From Petrolisthes cinctipes (taxonomy: Eukaryota; Arthropoda; Malacostraca; Decapoda; Porcellanidae), in contig JAWQEG010001550.1 in the NCBI GenBank assembly GCA_033782935.1, forward strand, positions 62,001 to 126,000: a DNA stretch of 64,000 nucleotides. The letters run 5' to 3'. Position 1 is the first letter of the stretch, and the number at the start of each line of letters is the position of its first letter. A program made the translations under genes and the position numbers. This document shows positions 42,801 to 52,417 of this stretch, in pieces. Under the pieces are notes generated by a model. The model searched no databases, had not been told where the DNA came from, and worked only from the letters and a program-made list of their open reading frames with translations.

Positions 42801-43742
42801 CAGTTTCAGGTATACTGAAATAATGTCTTTTCTCTTGTAGGAGTGGCATTCACCGGTCTACAGAATAAGGAGATCTTCCCCATTGTGTGTTCAACTTCTG
42901 CTCACTCGGGCATGAAGCTGGTGACGAGCTGTACCTTCCCATCCAACCTCCAGTTCTTGGCATCAGAGGCAATGTTTACCCACCTACAGAAGAAAAGTAA
43001 GGTGCGTCCCGAGGATGTCCCTGTTCCTCCCGGCCTCCGTTTCTTCATTGAGAACAACTGGCCGTTTCTGCGAGCACTAGGAAAGGAGGAGAAGTGTAAG
43101 GGTGCGGAAGGAAGGGGAGGCCTGGTGGACGTCAAGAGGAGTGGCAGCAAACACCCCCATGACGAATCGGAGGAATATCTCGACCCTGAACGTGCCTGTG
43201 CTAAGAGGCTTCGTCGTAGGCTGTACCGTCACCCTTCTTCACCCTCACATGTCCCTCTTTCTCTTCATCCTTTCTCCTTATTTTCTGCTCCTTCCTCTCC
43301 TTCACTCCTCCCTTCCCTATCTGCTCCTTCCTCTTCTTTACCCCTCCTTTCCCTATCTGCTCCTTCCTCTCCTCCACCCCTCCCTTCCCTCTCTGCTAGT
43401 TCCTCTCCTTCACCCCTCCCTTCCCAATCTGCTCCTTCCTCTCCTCCACCCCTCCCTTCCCTATCTGCTAGTTCCTCTCCTTCACCCCTCCCTTCCCAAT
43501 CTGTTCCTTCCTCTCCTCCACCCCTCCCTTCCCTATCTGTTCCTTCCTCTCCTTCACCCCTCCCTTCCCTATCTACTCCTTCCTCTCCTTCACCCCTCCC
43601 TCCCCTATCTACTCCTTCCACTCCTCTACCCCTCCCTCCCTCTACACCCCTCCCTCCCTTTCCTCCTTCCTCTGCAACCCACCTTCTCCCACATACCACC
43701 AGTACTCTTCCATCCAGTTCCTTTTCTTCACCCACCAAATGA
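36743..43742 (+). CDS. SPSB3: SPSB3-like SPRY domain and SOCS box protein, five coding exons, 485 residues
   Basis: Coding exons are 36743-36869, 37873-38072, 38418-38520, 40000-40125 and 42841-43742, with phases agreeing at all junctions (1458 nt). The protein has a Cys-rich lead CTCGEEE, then a SPRY domain at about 44-220 (EFAWVWSLGEDG, HHHYWELKMTLAVYGTDIMV, FCSLLGRDTESWGYSYTG, GSIVGLHLDSWRGTLSLFLN, FPIVCSTSAHSGMKLV). It also has a SOCS-box-like segment at about 223-265 ending VPPGLRFFIENNWPFLRAL. The exon order and the LLGRD-SWG-SYTG motif match SPSB3, a substrate receptor of Cullin-RING ubiquitin ligases; mammalian SPSB3 with CUL5 targets nuclear cGAS. Substrates here are unknown. The roughly 120-residue Ser/Pro tail is absent from typical SPSB3 (about 355 residues in human). 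Intron 3 has a GC donor. Confidence 0.88.
36870..37872 (+). other. SPSB3-like intron 1
   Basis: No gene. A family B block in reverse orientation (GGGTCTTCCAGGCCTAGCGC) is at about 37497-37570. Confidence 0.5.
37873..38072 (+). CDS. SPSB3: SPSB3-like coding exon 2
   Basis: 200 bp; acceptor GTTCACAG, donor ATT/GTACGT. Encodes the first half of SPRY. Confidence 0.88.
38150..38360 (+). repeat. Family A block and half of an F1 palindrome in SPSB3-like intron 2
   Basis: CTGTCAGTAGTAGCCTGTGA (family A) is followed at about 38283-38355 by TTTCCTGGGATAGTTTGGAGG, a right half of an F1 palindromic repeat whose left half is missing. Confidence 0.55.
38418..38520 (+). CDS. SPSB3: SPSB3-like coding exon 3
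   Basis: 103 bp. The acceptor follows a (TA)n(T)n tract. The donor is CAG/GCAAGT, a GC-type donor, and no GT nearby keeps the frame. Confidence 0.87.
38612..38780 (+). repeat. Dispersed repeat family B
   Basis: GATTTGAGGATGAAAGAAGA, then CCTAGATCCGGAAGACCCTG, a GTGGGACAGCAA-like block, AAGGAAATGG..., and GGGGCTGAAGGTGCTCC. Other copies are at about 39188-39360, 40905-41065, 43777-43860, 48950-49065 and 51570-51985, with reverse copies at about 37497-37570, 40340-40490 and 50740-50925. Probably a SINE or SINE body. Confidence 0.65.
38919..39047. mobile_element. Foldback MITE, GGGCCATATTCAAGAAC type
   Basis: Left GGGCCATATTCAAGAACATT and right AATGCCACGGATGTTCTTGC...ATGGCCC are inverted repeats with arms of about 55-60 bp. 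A second partial copy is at about 43965-44080. Confidence 0.78.
40000..40125 (+). CDS. SPSB3: SPSB3-like coding exon 4
   Basis: 126 bp; acceptor preceded by (TG)n then TCTCAG, donor TAG/GTGAGT. Encodes WVRHNGEFRQFG and the GLHLDSWRGTL segment. Confidence 0.88.
   Translation, partial: GGCVTTESFVSLVQGGVKAALLAFIWTPGGGPSVCSSIGDL
40126..42840 (+). other. SPSB3-like intron 4
   Basis: 2.7 kb, no gene. Contains family B copies and an AATTCA-rich block at about 40648-40828 bounded by CAGGGTCAGGA and TCAGCCCTG, perhaps a decayed hAT MITE, though no target duplication is visible. Confidence 0.5.
42841..43742 (+). CDS. SPSB3: SPSB3-like coding exon 5 (last), with Ser/Pro repeat tail
   Basis: 902 bp after acceptor TCTCTTGTAG. 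Encodes the end of SPRY, the SOCS-box-like segment, a basic patch (KRLRRRLYRH) and the 12-residue repeats, then stops at TGA 43740-43742. Confidence 0.86.
43290..43650 (+). repeat. 36 bp in-frame coding minisatellite
   Basis: About nine to ten units of TCCTTCCTCTCCTTCACCCC plus TCCCTTCCCTATCTAC, each adding 12 residues such as SVPSSPSPLPSL. The unit length keeps the frame. Units differ slightly (SASSSPSPLPSQ alternates with SAPSSPPPLPSL), suggesting a two-unit higher order. Confidence 0.93.
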
Positions 43743-44116
43743 TCACTCCATCTCTATCCCCTATAACCTCCAGTATTGATTGAGGATGAAAAATGACCAC
43801 CCTAGGCCTGGAAGACTTGTAGTTACAGTATGACAAGGGAGAAGTTGATCGAGAGATGGGCTCTAGTAGCCTTACCCACAGGCCACAGCTGATTCATCTT
43901 CAGTGTCTCAACAACCAAAGCTTAATCTGTAGTCTCAACCCCTAAAGTCATGTCAAATCAAGAGCCGTATGCAAGAATGTTGGTGGTGTTGACAATGGCG
44001 TGGTATAGTTACAATGGCTCTATATTGTGTCTAGGGAATCGCCTTACAGGTACCATGGTGTTGACAGTGGTATAATAATGGCTTTGAATTATGTCTAGTG
44101 TCATCATCAGTTATAC

Positions 44117-44413
44117 ACGGGGCTGCTCGGCCAGACAGCTTGAGGAACTTCAACAACAACCATGGAGGTGAGCACATGGCAATGACGTGTCTGGTACGCA
44201 TTATCAAATATTAGCTCGAGTCCTTATACAGTAGTGCTAATCTTTTTTTTGTTGATATTGTACATTCTACATTACTGGTATCAAACAGAATTACCCTAAC
44301 TGTCTCAGAAGGGTGACAACGGGCATTACAATGGTTCTAAGCCTAAGTCCTTAAGATTACTATTACATCCGGGGCTGTTTGGTCAGACAGCTTGATGAAC
44401 TTCAACAACAACT
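44117..44413 (+). repeat. Two (CAACAA)n-tailed dispersed repeats
   Basis: 44117-44161 and 44369-44413 both read GGGGCTG...CAGACAGCTTGAGGAAC-like sequence then TTCAACAACAAC. Same tail as 1814-1868 and 60965-61004. Confidence 0.7.
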
Positions 44414-44751
44414 ATTTCGGTATATTAGATTTTAATTATACAATTCTAAAGTACAATTTTCTTAAATACTGTTTAACTTTCACAACAACAGTTTATACTA
44501 AAAGACTCAGCCTAGCTATACAGGGTGGTGTAGCACAGGTTTATGTGGATACTTTCAGTAATGAGAGAATATATGATTCTGATTAGAAAATATTCTATAC
44601 ACATGCATTTAAAGATCTAGTTTGAGCGATGGATTTTTAAAAAGACGGAAGATGACGGGCGAGTGCTGGACGGGGAGACTGGGAGAAGGATTTTGTTTGG
44701 AGTCAGATTAGAAAGTTTTTTTAAGTCTAGCAATGTGATAGACACATCTCC

Positions 44752-44917
44752 TTTAAAGGGAAAACCTCTTATTAGTAAAGTGGAGAGCTACTGATTCATC
44801 GATACTATCCCAGGAAAAAAATCACCTCAATGTTACTAATAGGAGATCTGTTGTTTGACTTAGTTTTGAGGATTCAGGAGCCCTCCAATTAAGTGTCAGG
44901 TTTCTCCCCGTGTTTTA
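44752..44917. mobile_element. F1 palindromic repeat (decayed)
   Basis: Arms pair through GAGAGCTACTGATTC / GATTCAGGAGCCCTC, with ACCTCAATGTTACTAATAGG in the centre. The ends TTTAAAGGG and TTCTCCCC are worn. Confidence 0.65.
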
Positions 44918-44964
44918 CCTTTTAACTGTGAAGGAACTACAGGAATATATATTTGGCTTACTTC

Positions 44965-44970
44965 AATAAA
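44965..44970 (+). terminator. Candidate polyadenylation signal downstream of the SPSB3-like gene
   Basis: AATAAA 1.2 kb after the stop; it lies past repeats, so it is only a possibility. Confidence 0.25.
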
Positions 44971-45091
44971 ACCTTTGAGAAAATACAAAAAACTTTCAAG
45001 TTTTGTGTAGTTTGCATTCTTATAGTCTGACGTTCTTAAGCTGACATTAGCGAGAAGGTGAGGAGAGGAGACCGTTAATGGTTTAAGTTGG

Positions 45092-45130
45092 GTTATGTTA
45101 GGTTAGGGTGGGTTAGGTTAGGTTTGGTTA
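45092..45130 (+). repeat. Short interstitial TTAGG-like telomeric run
   Basis: GTTATGTTAGGTTAGGGTGG then GTTAGGTTAGG: imperfect TTAGG units, the arthropod telomere word. Also seen in the inverted-repeat arms at 34100 and 36270. Confidence 0.55.
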
Positions 45131-45505
45131 GTGGTTGGTTTTATGTGATAGTGACTCCTTCCAGTGGCTACCTTGGTCAAATATTATTGAGTACATAAAA
45201 TTTCATTTGCACAGAAAAAGACTGTCACTAATTGAAATAGCATCATACAGTATATCAAACCTGCTACAAATTTTTTTTTACTGATTTATTCACTTCATAT
45301 ATGTTGCAAGGCATACAGTACAAGTTAGGCCAGAATGCGCACGGGACAACAACTTCCGAAGTACCAACCCCATCGCGAAGGGCCCGCACAAAGGGGAAGA
45401 GGAAGAAATGTTTAACGTTACACGAACAACCCTCTTATAGAAGAGAACCCTTGGTGAGGGGTCCTCCCAGAGTGAGAAATGGGAAGTTTAACGATATGAT
45501 CGTGA

Positions 45506-45703
45506 TGGTTTGGCCATGTGAAGAGAGAAGACATAAATCTTTTTATAATGGTTGAGCATTATAAGCCCCAAGGAAGATCTAAGAAAACTTGGAGGAGTTG
45601 TGTCAGGTAAGACATGGAAAAATTGTGGGTAGAAGAGGATTTGGCGATGAATAGAGAGTAGTGGAAAAGAGCTCTCACATCCAACCCCTGTATAAAGGTG
45701 AAG
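45506..45703 (+). pseudogene. RTE-like non-LTR retrotransposon C-terminal fragment
   Basis: Reading gives WFGHVKREDINLFIMVEHYK, then GRSKKTWRSCVR and DMEKLWVEEDLAMNRE, the conserved W-x-GH-V ... G-R-x-K-x-TW ... DM pattern downstream of RTE-type reverse transcriptases. Two stops interrupt it. Confidence 0.72.
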
Positions 45704-46133
45704 GAGGGACGCAAAACCAACATCGTGATCACTTTCTCTCGGACATTGAGAAGAGGCCCTTCATTGTCAACAGAGATAGCATCTTCCTAAAGTAATCATT
45801 TTCTACCTTGCAGTATAGAGGTTTGATATACCATTGAATGAAGGATGCAAGTCCTACCTACATATATATTTTATACCTCAACTCCAGAATGTAAGGTGTC
45901 AGTATAGCCTGTGACTCTTGCAAGGCCACCAAGAGATTATTGGAGTGAAGCTTCGAGGTGTTGGTTGTATCACGTTTGCGTGTCGCAGTAGTTTGAGGCA
46001 ATGGAGCTTCAAGGTGTTAGTTGCTTCTGTTCTACCCATTTTGTATTTTCTATGTTTTTGTCTATTAATATACACATTTTTGAAGTTCTTACTTTGCCCT
46101 TAGTACATGCCCGATCACTCGGGTACGTTGGCG

Positions 46134-46296
46134 CTAAAGGGGGTAATTCACTTTTGTTACATTGGAGTACCATGATTCTTTCAATGTATGCCAGGAAACA
46201 GGACCAGATGAACAAAAATAATGGTGTTCTGTTGCTTGGAATAGTTTTTGGAGGAATCAGTTGCTCCAGATTTACCTACACTGTACTTCCCCTTAA
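46134..46296. mobile_element. F3 palindromic repeat
   Basis: Left AAGGGGGTAATTCACTTTTG, core CCAGGAAACAGGACCAG, central AACAAAAATAATGGTG, right core GGAATAGTTTTTGGAGG and the end CCCCTTAA. Confidence 0.85.
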
Positions 46297-47217
46297 GTTA
46301 GGTTACATAAATGGATATTGATGGTAGATAAATTAATTTATAACAGTTTAAAAAAAGAAAAGAAAGACAAAGGTAGGCTAATAATACAAAAAAAAAAAAT
46401 TAGAAAAAGAGACTGACAATAATGAAATTAAAGCAAACATTACGATTACTATATATAGAATGATACATCTAATGACAGTAATAATGATGTTAAGGTTAAT
46501 AATAAAGGTACAGTAGAAGAAAAAGTATAGGCCTAGAGGTAATCAAATAATAGTTCCAATGAAAGTTAAATATGAACGTTGCAAGTTGATATTACTATAG
46601 GGGCCAAGAAATTCTGGAAATATATGAAATATATTTAGAACATATTTCTGGTAAACCAAATGGTTCCACTTATGACGATACATTAGGTCAGTCTCTGAAG
46701 TGGTCAATTAAGAAATAATCTATAACATAATGTATGAGTGTGTGGGAGTAAGAGCTTGACAGTTTGCTCCCAGCCAGCCTTAAAAGATAGCCTACTGTTG
46801 GGAGAAGCCGAGAGGAGAATGGAGGAAGAGACACTGGGGCGATACCAAGTCACAGTTAGGCGAAAACCAGAGACAGAGACGACAATCGGCTCACACACCT
46901 GGAGGGGAAGAAGCAAAAGGAGGACCTCTCAGCACCCCCCACGGACACCTGGCAAGTGGATCCATTGGTATACTGTATGGGGGACCAGATATGCAATTAA
47001 GAGGTCTCTACTGCAAGATCTATCTATATATTTTCTTATATTCTTAATTTGTATATATGTGGTGTGCCATTCATAGTATATTAAAATTGTAGTTCGTACA
47101 CTGTGTTTATTGTTCACCTGGTGTATGTCTAATGTAGGCTACCAGTCTGTTAATTTGTGTTGAGTAGGGTTTGTTTTTGATGAATTAGCTAGGCTGTTTT
47201 GAAATGTTGAATGGGAA
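46297..47217. other. No supported gene
   Basis: AT-rich intergenic sequence. A 112-codon ORF at 46738-47076 lacks a domain and has a repetitive basic composition. Confidence 0.45.
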
Positions 47218-47320
47218 TTAAGGGGAGATACTCTAGTTGGTAAATTGAAAGGCTACTGATTCCTCCTTACTATATCCTACCAGGGAACAGACGACTCATT
47301 AGAGTCATTACTCAAAGCAA
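47218..47320 (+). mobile_element. F1 repeat, left half only
   Basis: TTAAGGGGAGATACTCTAG and GGCTACTGATTCCTCC are present, but the complementary right arm is replaced by SINE-like sequence from about 47330. Confidence 0.7.
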
Positions 47321-47374
47321 CGGGGCGATATTCATTTGTTAGGTTCCTCTCAAATCACGCTTGTCATAATAGGC

Positions 47375-47512
47375 GACCAAAAGACGTTCGATCACTTCTC
47401 CAACTTTTTAATCTGTTACATTTTGTGCTTACTGTGACACTGTCCCACCTCTCAGTCACTTTCCTCCTCGGGCGCCATATGACCTCTGTTGCGGCACCTA
47501 ATAGGCTACAAT
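47375..47512 (+). repeat. SINE body
   Basis: GGCGACCAAAAGACG, CACTTCTCCAACT, TGTCCCACCTCTCAGTCAC and GGGCGCCATATGACCTC match the unit at 59862-60150 and the inverted one at 7553-7680. Confidence 0.6.
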
Positions 47513-48100
47513 CAAGAAAACAAAACCCTGTGTGCAAGTGGATTTACAGAAACTGTCAAACAGTTCTATATTGATGGTCTTTCCATTGTTTACTCACCAA
47601 GTTCATCCTAATAATCCAGTCATAATCATTTACACAGTTCAGTTCTTTTGTTCAGTGCTTACGTTCGAATTACTATGAACATCTGTGTCATCGGCCCCAT
47701 TGCCCATGGTTTACAAGAGTGATCGGCCCCTTAGATAGAGTCCGGAAACCAGCAGTTTTCTGCATGGCAGAGGGAGTGTTTTAAAGGGAAATGACACAAA
47801 ATTCATATGTCTTCCCTGATTCCCTCCATTTATTCCTTCGATTCTGCATACTACATTATACATTAATTTTCACAGCCCACTTGGAGCACAGGGCTAAATT
47901 CCCTAAAATCTTATAAAAACAATTGTCAGCATAGCCTACTATTTACACACCTACTATTCTTTATACATCTTACTACACTCACGCTACAGGGAGGTATCAG
48001 ACAAACAACAAGTACTGTCTAGGGCCCTAGGCCATTATTCTTTATTCTGTACACGTAAGGTTGATGTAACTAAATATTTGACAGCTTTCTCTCTTGTGTT

Positions 48101-48266
48101 TTAAGGACCCTGTGATCGTGTGAGACCTGCCGATGGCTTCTGTTTCCTCCTGACTATGCCACGAAACAAGCCCCTTCAATTCAGGTGATGTTTCGTGGTA
48201 TGTTCGAAGGACGATCAGCTCAGTAGGCTAACCTACAATTTTCTTACTACATCAGAGAGTTTTTAA
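48101..48266. mobile_element. F2 palindromic repeat, abutting an F1 copy
   Basis: TTAAGGACCCTGTGATCGTG at the left; core TTTCCTCCTGACTATGCCAC. The right end is TTTTTAA, and the TTAA at 48263-48266 is shared with the next element. Confidence 0.85.
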
Positions 48267-48434
48267 TGGGAGATTAATTTGTTGGTGAATTAGAAGGTCT
48301 GTGATTCCTCCAAACTATGCCACGAAACCAGATTCCCTACATTGAGGGCGTCTAGCTGTTTTCTGATATGGTTAGGAGTAATCATGCAGTGTACGGTAGC
48401 CTTCCAATTTATCCTCAAGATAATTTCCCCTTGA
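48263..48434. mobile_element. F1 palindromic repeat
   Basis: Starts TTAATGGGAGATTAATTTG, core GATTCCTCCAAACTATGCC, right arm ends ATAATTTCCCCTTGA. It begins on the TTAA that ends the preceding F2. Confidence 0.85.
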
Positions 48435-48462
48435 GGCCAGTCAACGAGAATATGGAAAAGGC

Positions 48463-48594
48463 TTAAGGGGAGGTTTTCTTGTTTGTGAATTGGAAACTAG
48501 GTCTGATTCCACCAAACTAAGCCACGAAACTGATCCCCTAGCGCTACTAGCACAGCTAAGGCATAGTCTGGAGGAGTCAGAAACCTCCCCTTAA
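48463..48594. mobile_element. F1 palindromic repeat, shortened right arm
   Basis: TTAAGGGGAGGTTTTCTTG at the left and AACCTCCCCTTAA at the right; the core is present in both arms. Confidence 0.85.
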
Positions 48595-49084
48595 TTAATT
48601 GGGAGCCTAATTGGCGCTGGATTGGGTAGGTCCCCCACTCTCTTCCTCAGCCTCATAATGTTCAGCCTTCTTCATTTGCTTCTTGTGTTCGTGTTTGTTG
48701 TTGCTGCTGGTGGAATCTGTTGAAGAGCAAGGTATACTGTACTGTAGTAATGTCATAGTATAGGTGTCATTTATAATTATATAATGTATACTCGAGATTA
48801 TTTAGGAGGATACCGTCTCCAAACAAAGCCAGGGAACAGAAGATTCGAATCCCTCTGTATATGAATGTAGGAGACGTGTTTCATAGCACAATTTCAATTA
48901 GGAGGACTACTTGTCTTCTACTCCAATTTGGCCACATGGTAATGTGTGAGGATTTGATTTGAGGATCAAAGACCACAGTAGGCCTGGTAGACCCTGTAGG
49001 ACGAGGGAGGTCATAGAGTGGTGGAACAACAAGTACAAGGGAAATAGAAGGAAAGTAAGGTGAAATTGACCAACCTACCATACA

Positions 49085-49255
49085 CTGTACTCGTTACTAG
49101 TGGAGGCAAGTGTTCCTGTGCTCATTACTAGTGGAGGCAACTGCATGTATACCTGTAGGCTTACTCATTACTAGAGGAGTCAACTTTACCTGTACTCGTT
49201 ACAAGTGGAGTCAACTGTACCTGTACTCATTACAAGTGGAGGCAACTGTACCTGA
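49085..49255. repeat. Minisatellite, unit about 33-38 bp, about 5 copies
   Basis: Repeats of ACTCATTACTAGTGGAGGCA followed by ACTGTACCTGT with small changes. Confidence 0.88.
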
Positions 49256-49499
49256 GTCCACAATACCATAATAACAGGGACAGAAGGGTGTGCTATCCCA
49301 GGCGAGTTGGCTGTAAAGGCAGAACGTCTCCATGGTGTTGGACATAAGGATGTATTTCCTATATTACTTCTTCCGAATCAAAGCTGTACTGTAATCTCGA
49401 CCACCTGACAGAGAAGTTGGGGTCGAAGTTAGTTGGGTTGGTTCGAAACTGCGGCTGTCGTGTTCATATACAGTGATTCAGCAGTACCGAATCAAAACA

Positions 49500-49908
49500 C
49501 CACCAGGGTCGGTACTCTGTCATGAAACATCTCAGAGTTCGTTGCACTTGTTCGTGTGTTAACAGTACAAATAACCTCGCCAAAGTGTTCCAGTAAGGCT
49601 CATTTCAAAGCAGTGGTGGACAATTTTCCATCTCTAAAGGGACCCTGTGATATAGTCAGAAATTTGAGGTAAATATAAAAGTCCTTCAAATATTGCCACG
49701 AAACACCACCTATCGGGAAGGAGCTTGTTTCGTGGCATGGTCAGGAGGAATCAAACGCCTCCAATTTTCATGGTTCAATGCTTCGAAAGGAGTCTGAAAC
49801 ACTTTGGTGGCGAGGTCAGGTAATATAGTCATACGAACAAGTGCAAACTCCTGAGATGCTTTATGAATACTGACCGTCCCAAACCGACTATCAAATGTGT
49901 GAGGTTTA
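49500..49908. repeat. Imperfect inverted repeat containing an F2 repeat in its loop
   Basis: Left words GTTCGTTGCACTTGTTCGTG and ACCTCGCCAAAGTGTT are mirrored by AACACTTTGGTGGCGAGGT and ATACGAACAAGTGCAAACTC at 49797-49850. The F2 copy at about 49634-49780 lies between the arms. Confidence 0.75.
49634..49780. mobile_element. F2 palindromic repeat
   Basis: AAAGGGACCCTGTGATATAG, core ATTGCCACGAAACACCACCT, complementary core GAGCTTGTTTCGTGGCATGG. Confidence 0.8.
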
Positions 49909-50285
49909 AACTTGTTTCAAACTGTGTAGTAAATCATCGCTCACCCAACATTATATACAGCCAGAGTAATGCATAGATTAGTGCAATAATATTGATGCAA
50001 ATGAGCAACATTTATGTTAATGCAATAATTATGAAATTATATTACTCCGGAACCAATGTAACACAAGTAAACATTGGCTGTCTCAATGCAACCCTTATAT
50101 CCTACACGTGCACACACATTACAGTGTCAAACAGATGCAAACCCAATGAAAATTTGTCAATTGATTCAGATACACAGTAACAAGTTTTATATCTCAGGCT
50201 GACAAGGCTGGGAGAGGTCTTTTGTAATTATTACTAGGTTACTGGGAGGCTGATAACCCTATGACATATCTCTTGAAATCTGGTA

Positions 50286-50495
50286 CAGCCACATACAAAA
50301 ATCTTGCAATACTTTCCTTCCATCGTAGTAAATATCTTGGTAATAAGAACAACACATGTATGATTTTGCAGCACCTCATAACAATAATTGAGGTTGATGA
50401 GTTGACATAAGGTGATGTATGATTATACTTAGATATGATTACTGATTGATTTGCACGATGGAAGGAAAGTGTTGCTGGATATTTGATTGTGACTG
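50286..50495. mobile_element. MITE with about 40 bp inverted ends, copy 1
   Basis: The left end is CAGCCACATAC, with CTTTCCTTCCATCGT inside the arm. The right end ACGATGGAAGGAAAG...GTGACTG is its inverse. TA flanks both ends (50284-50285 and 50496-50497). Copy 2 is at 54928-55148. Confidence 0.85.
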
Positions 50496-50991
50496 TACAG
50501 GATGATTGGTTCACGAAGATAAATAAAACAATAACAATAATCGAACGAAATACTACATCAGTTCCGAAACTCGTGTGTCTCACATTATTAAACACTTCAG
50601 CATTTGGATATCTGCTGTGTTGTAATATAACCACAATGAGTATGACATGTTACTCATTATCAGTAGAATACGCTTACTTGCATGATATTGATTTTAGAAC
50701 GGGTAAATATGCATATTGCAAAATTATCATTGAATTTGTGTTATCCCTTCTTTTCTTCTATTTCTTTCGTACTTGCTCTCCCACCTCTCTACCACATTGT
50801 TCTCTTTTCCTTCTATTTCCTTCGTGTTTGTTGTCCCAATCATCTATCATCTTAATTCTCCCTCATCATTCAGGGTGTTCCAGGCCCAGGGCGGTCACCA
50901 TTATCCTAACATCATTATTATCTCCTTGCAAGCATAACAATATACAAACAGCATACAAGCAAACTATACAGTAGCCTATAGGTGCATTGCT

Positions 50992-51145
50992 TTAAGGACC
51001 CCCGTGATGTAGTCAGAAAATTGGAGGTTAGAAATTCCTTCACACATGGCCATGAAACACCACCTACATAACGGAGCTTGTTTCGTGGCATAGTCAGGAG
51101 GAATCAGAAGCCACCAGCAGGTCTCATATACGATCACAGGGTATA
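50992..51145. mobile_element. F2 palindromic repeat
   Basis: TTAAGGACCCCCGTGATGTAG at the left, both cores present, right end ACGATCACAGGG. Confidence 0.83.
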
Positions 51146-51149
51146 TAGC

Positions 51150-51300
51150 ACAGTCTGGGGCAAATGATTCCTCCAAACTATTCCAGGCAACAGGATACCA
51201 TTATTATTATTATTATTTTTTTTTCATCTGGGTCTGTTTCCTGGCATACTTTGGAGGAATCAAGGCGCTCCAATCTATTAATGATATACTATCCCGTTAA
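51150..51300. mobile_element. F3 palindromic repeat
   Basis: GATTCCTCCAAACTATTCCAG and CCTGGCATACTTTGGAGG cores around an (ATT)n loop. It ends in TTAA at 51297-51300, directly against the next copy. Confidence 0.78.
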
Positions 51301-51466
51301 TTAAGGGGGTATTGCACTTTTGGTTCACGAAGAGTGCCGTGATTCCTCCAAAGTATGTCAGGAAACAGGAATTGGTTAACAAAAATAGTGGTGTACTGTT
51401 GCTTGGAATAATTTGGATGAAACACTTGCTCAAAAATTTCCAAATGCACAGTACTTATCCCCTTAA
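51301..51466. mobile_element. F3 palindromic repeat
   Basis: TTAAGGGGGTATTGCACTTT at the left, GATTCCTCCAAAGTATGTCA core, CCCCTTAA at the right. Confidence 0.85.
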
Positions 51467-51569
51467 GCTGAAGCAAACTGTTATTACCGGTCTGACACAT
51501 TCATAGGCACTGAACTAAAAAAACAAAACAAAAAATAATCTGAAGGAAAAAACAATTCACATTAATATT

Positions 51570-51985
51570 TGATTGATTTGAGAATGAAAGAATAGTAGCC
51601 TACTGCCCTAGGGAGAAGGTCATATAGAAGGGGAAAGGGGAACAACAACCACGAAGGTTTAATTTGAGATTGAAAGAAGACCTCCCCCAGGCCTGCTGGA
51701 AAACTCAGTAGGAAGAAGGAGAAGGTGATGGAGGGGTGGAACAGCAAGCACGAAGGAAATAGAAGGAAAGGAGGAAACAGTGATGGAGGGGTGGGACAGC
51801 AAGCACAAAGGAAATAGAAGGAAAGGAGGAAAGTGATAGACAGGTGGGACAGCAAGCACGAAGGAAATAGAAGGAAAGGAGGAAAGTGATTGACAGGTGG
51901 GAAAGCAAGCACGAAGGAAATAGAAGGAAAGTGATAGACAGGTGGGACAGCAAGCAAGAAGGAAAGAAGAAACAGTTACATGATT
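51570..51985. repeat. Family B copy expanded into a 45-56 bp minisatellite
   Basis: About five units of GTGGGACAGCAAGCACGAAG plus GAAATAGAAGGAAAGGAGG in tandem at 51727-51975. The same block occurs once in ordinary family B copies, so part of the repeat has been amplified locally. Confidence 0.88.
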
Positions 51986-52282
51986 GAAAGGACGTGCGTT
52001 GTCGTTTTGTTTACATAAGTCTATACATCATTTCACACTATTAGTAATGTGGTAAGTGGCTTTGATTGCCAGATCGCTGATAATATCGTACTAACAATAT
52101 GACGAAAGACTTCTATATTAATTGGAGTTGCCCGAGAGTCTTCAATTAAGATATATAAGCAATATTATGAGAAATTGCACCAAGCATATAATTATACAGA
52201 TGGATTTTTTGACACGAAGACAAGGATTATTGAAGTGCAGGCAGAAAGAAGTTAATTAAGTATAGGGGAGAAAGAGATAAGA

Positions 52283-52355
52283 TTAAGGGTAGATTCTCTT
52301 GTTGGTGAATAGGAAGGCTACTGATTTCTCCAAACTATGCCAGAAAACATTTGCC
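52283..52355 (+). mobile_element. F1 repeat, left half only
   Basis: TTAAGGGTAGATTCTCTTG and the core TTTCTCCAAACTATGCCAG; the right arm is missing. Confidence 0.7.
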
Positions 52356-52417
52356 CCATTTGCATGCCAACACACGGGGTAAAAAAAAACATACCTGTGT
52401 GGTGGATACTGTAGTCC

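Noticed and set aside
43102..43779. 225-residue plus-strand ORF and 157-residue minus-strand ORF over the SPSB3-like last exon
   Set aside because: They are shadow frames of the 36 bp minisatellite; only the frame with the SPRY and SOCS-box continuation has domain and splice support.
45301..45555. 84-residue ORF just before the RTE-like fragment
   Set aside because: Starts at an ATG but shows no domain; the conserved retroelement residues are in another frame.
50239..50974. ORFs of 131 and 163 residues on both strands
   Set aside because: They largely run through the TA-flanked MITE and a reversed family B repeat; no domain.
43290..51985. CRISPR-like array in the regularly spaced repeats
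   Set aside because: Units are contiguous tandem or dispersed palindromes without unique spacers, and the genome is eukaryotic.
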